Positions 61,592 to 64,000 of a stretch of DNA of 64,000 nt are shown one piece after another (positions within the stretch are counted from its first letter, which is position 1; every line of letters begins with the position of its first letter). The stretch covers positions 186,001 through 250,000 of the forward strand of contig NZ_JACOPQ010000006.1 in NCBI RefSeq assembly GCF_014287675.1, given 5' to 3'. The stretch is from Lawsonibacter faecis (lineage in GTDB: Bacteria > Bacillota > Clostridia > Oscillospirales > Oscillospiraceae). The notes below the pieces were generated by a model. That model did not search any database. It saw nothing but the letters and a program-made list of their open reading frames with translations, and had not been told where the DNA came from. The translations under genes and the position numbers were made by a program.

Positions 61592-64000
61592 ATGGCAAAA
61601 ACTACATTGAAAATGGGCACTAAAAAGTTCACCATCATCTGGTCCAGCGTGCTGGCGGTACTGCTGGTCCTCATCATCGGCGCGACCTGGGCGATGAATT
61701 TTTTCGCCCTCTCCATGGACATTTTCCTGGGCCGAGGCAAGCAGGTCGTGACGGTCCCTGAGAATGTATCAGCATGGGACACCGACTACTACACCGAACT
61801 TTACGCCGACGGGGATGAGCTTATGGCGCTCTCCCAGGAGGCTGCTCTGACCCTGGCCGAGGAGGGCGAGGTCCTCTTCAAAAACAACGGCGTGCTCCCC
61901 CTGGCACAGGGCGCAGAAGTGACACCCTTTGGTTACCGCTACGTGGTTCCCGTATACGGCGGCAGCGGTTCCGGCAATGTGAACACTGAGTCCTCCCGCA
62001 TTGTCAGCGCGCAGTCCGCACTGAACCGCTACTTTACGGTCAACTCTACCATGGAAAACACCCTTACTCACGCCCACGCCCGCGGTATGGGCCTGGACGG
62101 ATATGAGAATCCGGACGAAAAGGGTGGTTTCACCGGCTCGACCCATAAAATCATTGAATACTCTCCTGAAGTCTATACCGGCACCGAGGCATCCTGCGCC
62201 GGTACTACCGGCATTGTCTTCATTGGCAGGGCGGGCGGCGAGGGCCGCGACCTGTTGGCGAATGTGGAAGGCAGTCCTCTCCACGGCGGCGCGTACTTTG
62301 ACGGTACGCCCCACCAGCTGGCGCTCTCCGAGGACGAAAAGGATATGATCCGCTTTGCCAAAGCCAACTGCGATAAAATCGTGGTCATTTTGAATACCTC
62401 CAACGTCATGGAAATCTCCGAGTTGATGGCCGACGGTGGCGACCTGGCTGCCGATGCCGTTCTTTGGATCGGCAGCCCCGGCGGCATGGGTCTGGAGGCC
62501 ATGGCCAAAATTCTCTGCGGCGAGGTCAATCCCTCCGGCAAATCTGTGGACCTGTGGATGACCGACATCATGTCCGACCCCGTTATGAGCAATTTTGGCA
62601 ATGTGGAGTACGATAACCTCATGATGCTCCCCGGCGGTTTTCCAGAGACAGTGGGTGAGCCGACCGAGATGAACTTCATCGAGTACGAGGAGAATGTCTA
62701 TCTAGGTTACCGCTACTATGAGACCGTGTCCGCCACCGGCGGCAGTTTCAGCGTATTCGGTCAGGACGGCAAAACCTACGACGACGCCGTGCAGGTACCC
62801 TTCGGCTTCGGCCTGAGCTACGGGACAGATTTCTCCCAGACCATCACGTCCTTTGATGACTCTGGGGACGAAATCGTTATGACGGTACGGGTCGCAAATA
62901 ACGGGTCCGTCGCGGGCAAGGATGTGGTGCAGGTCTACCATAACCCGCCCTATACCGATTTTGACATTCAAAACCGTATCGAAAAACCCACCGCAAACCT
63001 GGTAGAATTTTCTAAAACCGGTGAGATCGCCCCCGGCGCTTATGAGGATGTCACCCTCACCTTCGCCAAAGAAGACATGGCCTCCTACTGCTATACCCGT
63101 CAGAATCCCGACGGCACCACCGGCGCCTATGTGCTGGAAAGCGGCGACTATGAGATCAGCGTCAACAAGAACTCCCACGAGAGGTACGACGTAAGGACCA
63201 CTACCGTCTCCAGCACAATTTGGTACGATGGTACCAACCCCCGCCAGTCCGAAATCGACGCCCAGGCAATTCTGGACGAGGACGGTCTTCCCTCCGGCGT
63301 TCCCATGGCGGCAGAGTCCGACCCCGACGCCACATTCCTGGCTGCCCACAATCTCTTCCAGGATCTGACCGACCATATGGTCTCCACCAGTCAGCTCACC
63401 CGGGCCAACGGCTCGCTCACGAACAGCGCCACCGCTCCCCGCGCCGACGAGCGCATGGCCCCTGCTGGTATCGGTACGGACGACGGCACCGGGATGATGA
63501 CGCTCCAGCAGATGGATCTCAGCACCGACCCCGTTCTCGGCAATATGGAGGGCAGCAAGGTATATACCGCTGATATGCCCACTACTGGGGCCGAAAACGG
63601 CCTGTCCCTGGCCTCTCTGCGGGGCCTGAGCTACTACGACCCCCTGTGGGATGCCTTGCTGGACCAGCTCGACCTTACAGACCCCAACCTCTATGTGGCC
63701 CTGGCCGCCTCCTATGACCAGACTGCAGCCGTAGTCTCTGTTGGCAAGCCTGCTACTGTGGACTACGACGGCCCCCAAGGCATCGTGGGCAGCATCACCG
63801 ACTCCTTCGAGTATACCGCCTATCCCTGTGAGCCCATCATCGCCGCCACTTTCAACCGGGACCTTGCGTACAAGATGGGCGAGGCGGTGGGTCAGGAGGC
63901 CATTGCAGCCGGGGTCAATAGTTGGTATGCCCCCGCCATGAACCTCCACCGCTCTCCTTTCTCCGGCCGCAACTTCGAGTACTACAGCGAGGACCCCGTC
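61592..64000 (+). CDS. Membrane-anchored GH3 glycosidase with swapped domain order (partial)
   Basis: At least 803 residues, running off the window. An N-terminal membrane helix (IIWSSVLAVLLVLIIGATWA) anchors it outside. The usual C-terminal GH3 domain comes first (EEGEVLFKNNGVLPL, GGEGRDL, DAVLWIGSPGGMGLEAMAKI). An FnIII-like domain follows (VTVRVANNGSVAGKDVVQVY-type), and the catalytic barrel is placed last (LDEDGLPSGVPM, ATFNRDLAYKMGEAVGQEA, GVNSWYAPAMNLHRSPFSGR, NFEYYSEDP). Reversed order is known in some GH3 beta-glucosidases of Ruminococcus and Butyrivibrio. The nucleophile lies beyond the end. The ATG follows GAAGGAGGAAATGAA. Substrate is probably a beta-glucoside. Confidence 0.9.
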   Translation, partial: MAKTTLKMGTKKFTIIWSSVLAVLLVLIIGATWAMNFFALSMDIFLGRGKQVVTVPENVSAWDTDYYTELYADGDELMALSQEAALTLAEEGEVLFKNNGVLPLAQGAEVTPFGYRYVVPVYGGSGSGNVNTESSRIVSAQSALNRYFTVNSTMENTLTHAHARGMGLDGYENPDEKGGFTGSTHKIIEYSPEVYTGTEASCAGTTGIVFIGRAGGEGRDLLANVEGSPLHGGAYFDGTPHQLALSEDEKDMIRFAKANCDKIVVILNTSNVMEISELMADGGDLAADAVLWIGSPGGMGLEAMAKILCGEVNPSGKSVDLWMTDIMSDPVMSNFGNVEYDNLMMLPGGFPETVGEPTEMNFIEYEENVYLGYRYYETVSATGGSFSVFGQDGKTYDDAVQVPFGFGLSYGTDFSQTITSFDDSGDEIVMTVRVANNGSVAGKDVVQVYHNPPYTDFDIQNRIEKPTANLVEFSKTGEIAPGAYEDVTLTFAKEDMASYCYTRQNPDGTTGAYVLESGDYEISVNKNSHERYDVRTTTVSSTIWYDGTNPRQSEIDAQAILDEDGLPSGVPMAAESDPDATFLAAHNLFQDLTDHMVSTSQLTRANGSLTNSATAPRADERMAPAGIGTDDGTGMMTLQQMDLSTDPVLGNMEGSKVYTADMPTTGAENGLSLASLRGLSYYDPLWDALLDQLDLTDPNLYVALAASYDQTAAVVSVGKPATVDYDGPQGIVGSITDSFEYTAYPCEPIIAATFNRDLAYKMGEAVGQEAIAAGVNSWYAPAMNLHRSPFSGRNFEYYSEDPV

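Overview
The window looks like the chromosome of a GC-rich, low-redundancy gut Firmicute of the Oscillospiraceae / Flavonifractor-Lawsonibacter type. This is an inference from gene content (split transketolase, acetyl-CoA hydrolase/transferase-family CoA-transferase, EFR1 ferredoxin remnant, SLH-anchored surface protein), from AAGGAGG-type ribosome binding sites and from sigma-A promoters; I could not run a taxonomic search. No CRISPR array, rRNA operon, phage gene or transposase was seen.

Region 1 (1-33.8 kb) is mostly ordinary core genome. On the minus strand lies a MerR - YbjQ - DUF1648 - ABC ATPase - ABC permease operon with a copper-amine-oxidase-like secreted protein after it, then topoisomerase III. 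Next come three tandem paralogous small proteins (plus strand), peptidase T, an alpha/beta hydrolase, a Cof-type HAD phosphatase, lipoate-protein ligase, a split transketolase, a CoA-transferase, DNA polymerase I, a MATE transporter divergent from an M20 amidohydrolase, and a large hybrid histidine kinase. A self-contained fructose phosphotransferase operon follows (FruR-type DeoR regulator, 1-phosphofructokinase, EIIA, EIIABC, HPr, Enzyme I). A 130-bp structured intergenic repeat occurs twice (280-410 and 26373-26501).

Region 2 (33.8-36 kb) holds an Spx/ArsC-like protein, a decayed EFR1 flavodoxin-ferredoxin pseudogene, and a tRNA cluster Gly(TCC)-Arg(TCT)-His(GTG)-Gln(TTG)-Lys(TTT).

Region 3 (36-64 kb) is accessory. 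The 3' part of the tRNA-Lys gene plus its downstream terminator, exactly 167 bp, is present three times in direct orientation (35921, 46579, 58164). The copies bound two cargo modules of 10.7 and 11.6 kb and probably the left end of a third. Module 1 carries a 2.9-kresidue SLH-anchored protein with a PHP/CehA-like metallohydrolase domain, and a YibE/F-like membrane protein. Module 2 carries a LacI regulator with matching operator repeats, a sugar ABC importer lacking its ATPase, cytoplasmic GH13 and GH31 enzymes, and a secreted GH27-like glycosidase with carbohydrate-binding modules: an alpha-glucan/alpha-galactoside utilisation locus. Module 3 begins with a cupin protein under a MerR-type operator, a LytTR/GHKL two-component system and a domain-swapped GH3 glycosidase that runs off the window. 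No integrase gene is visible in either complete module, so the repeats look like attachment scars or homology anchors of an integrase-less, tRNA-anchored cassette array. This is the most noteworthy feature of the window.
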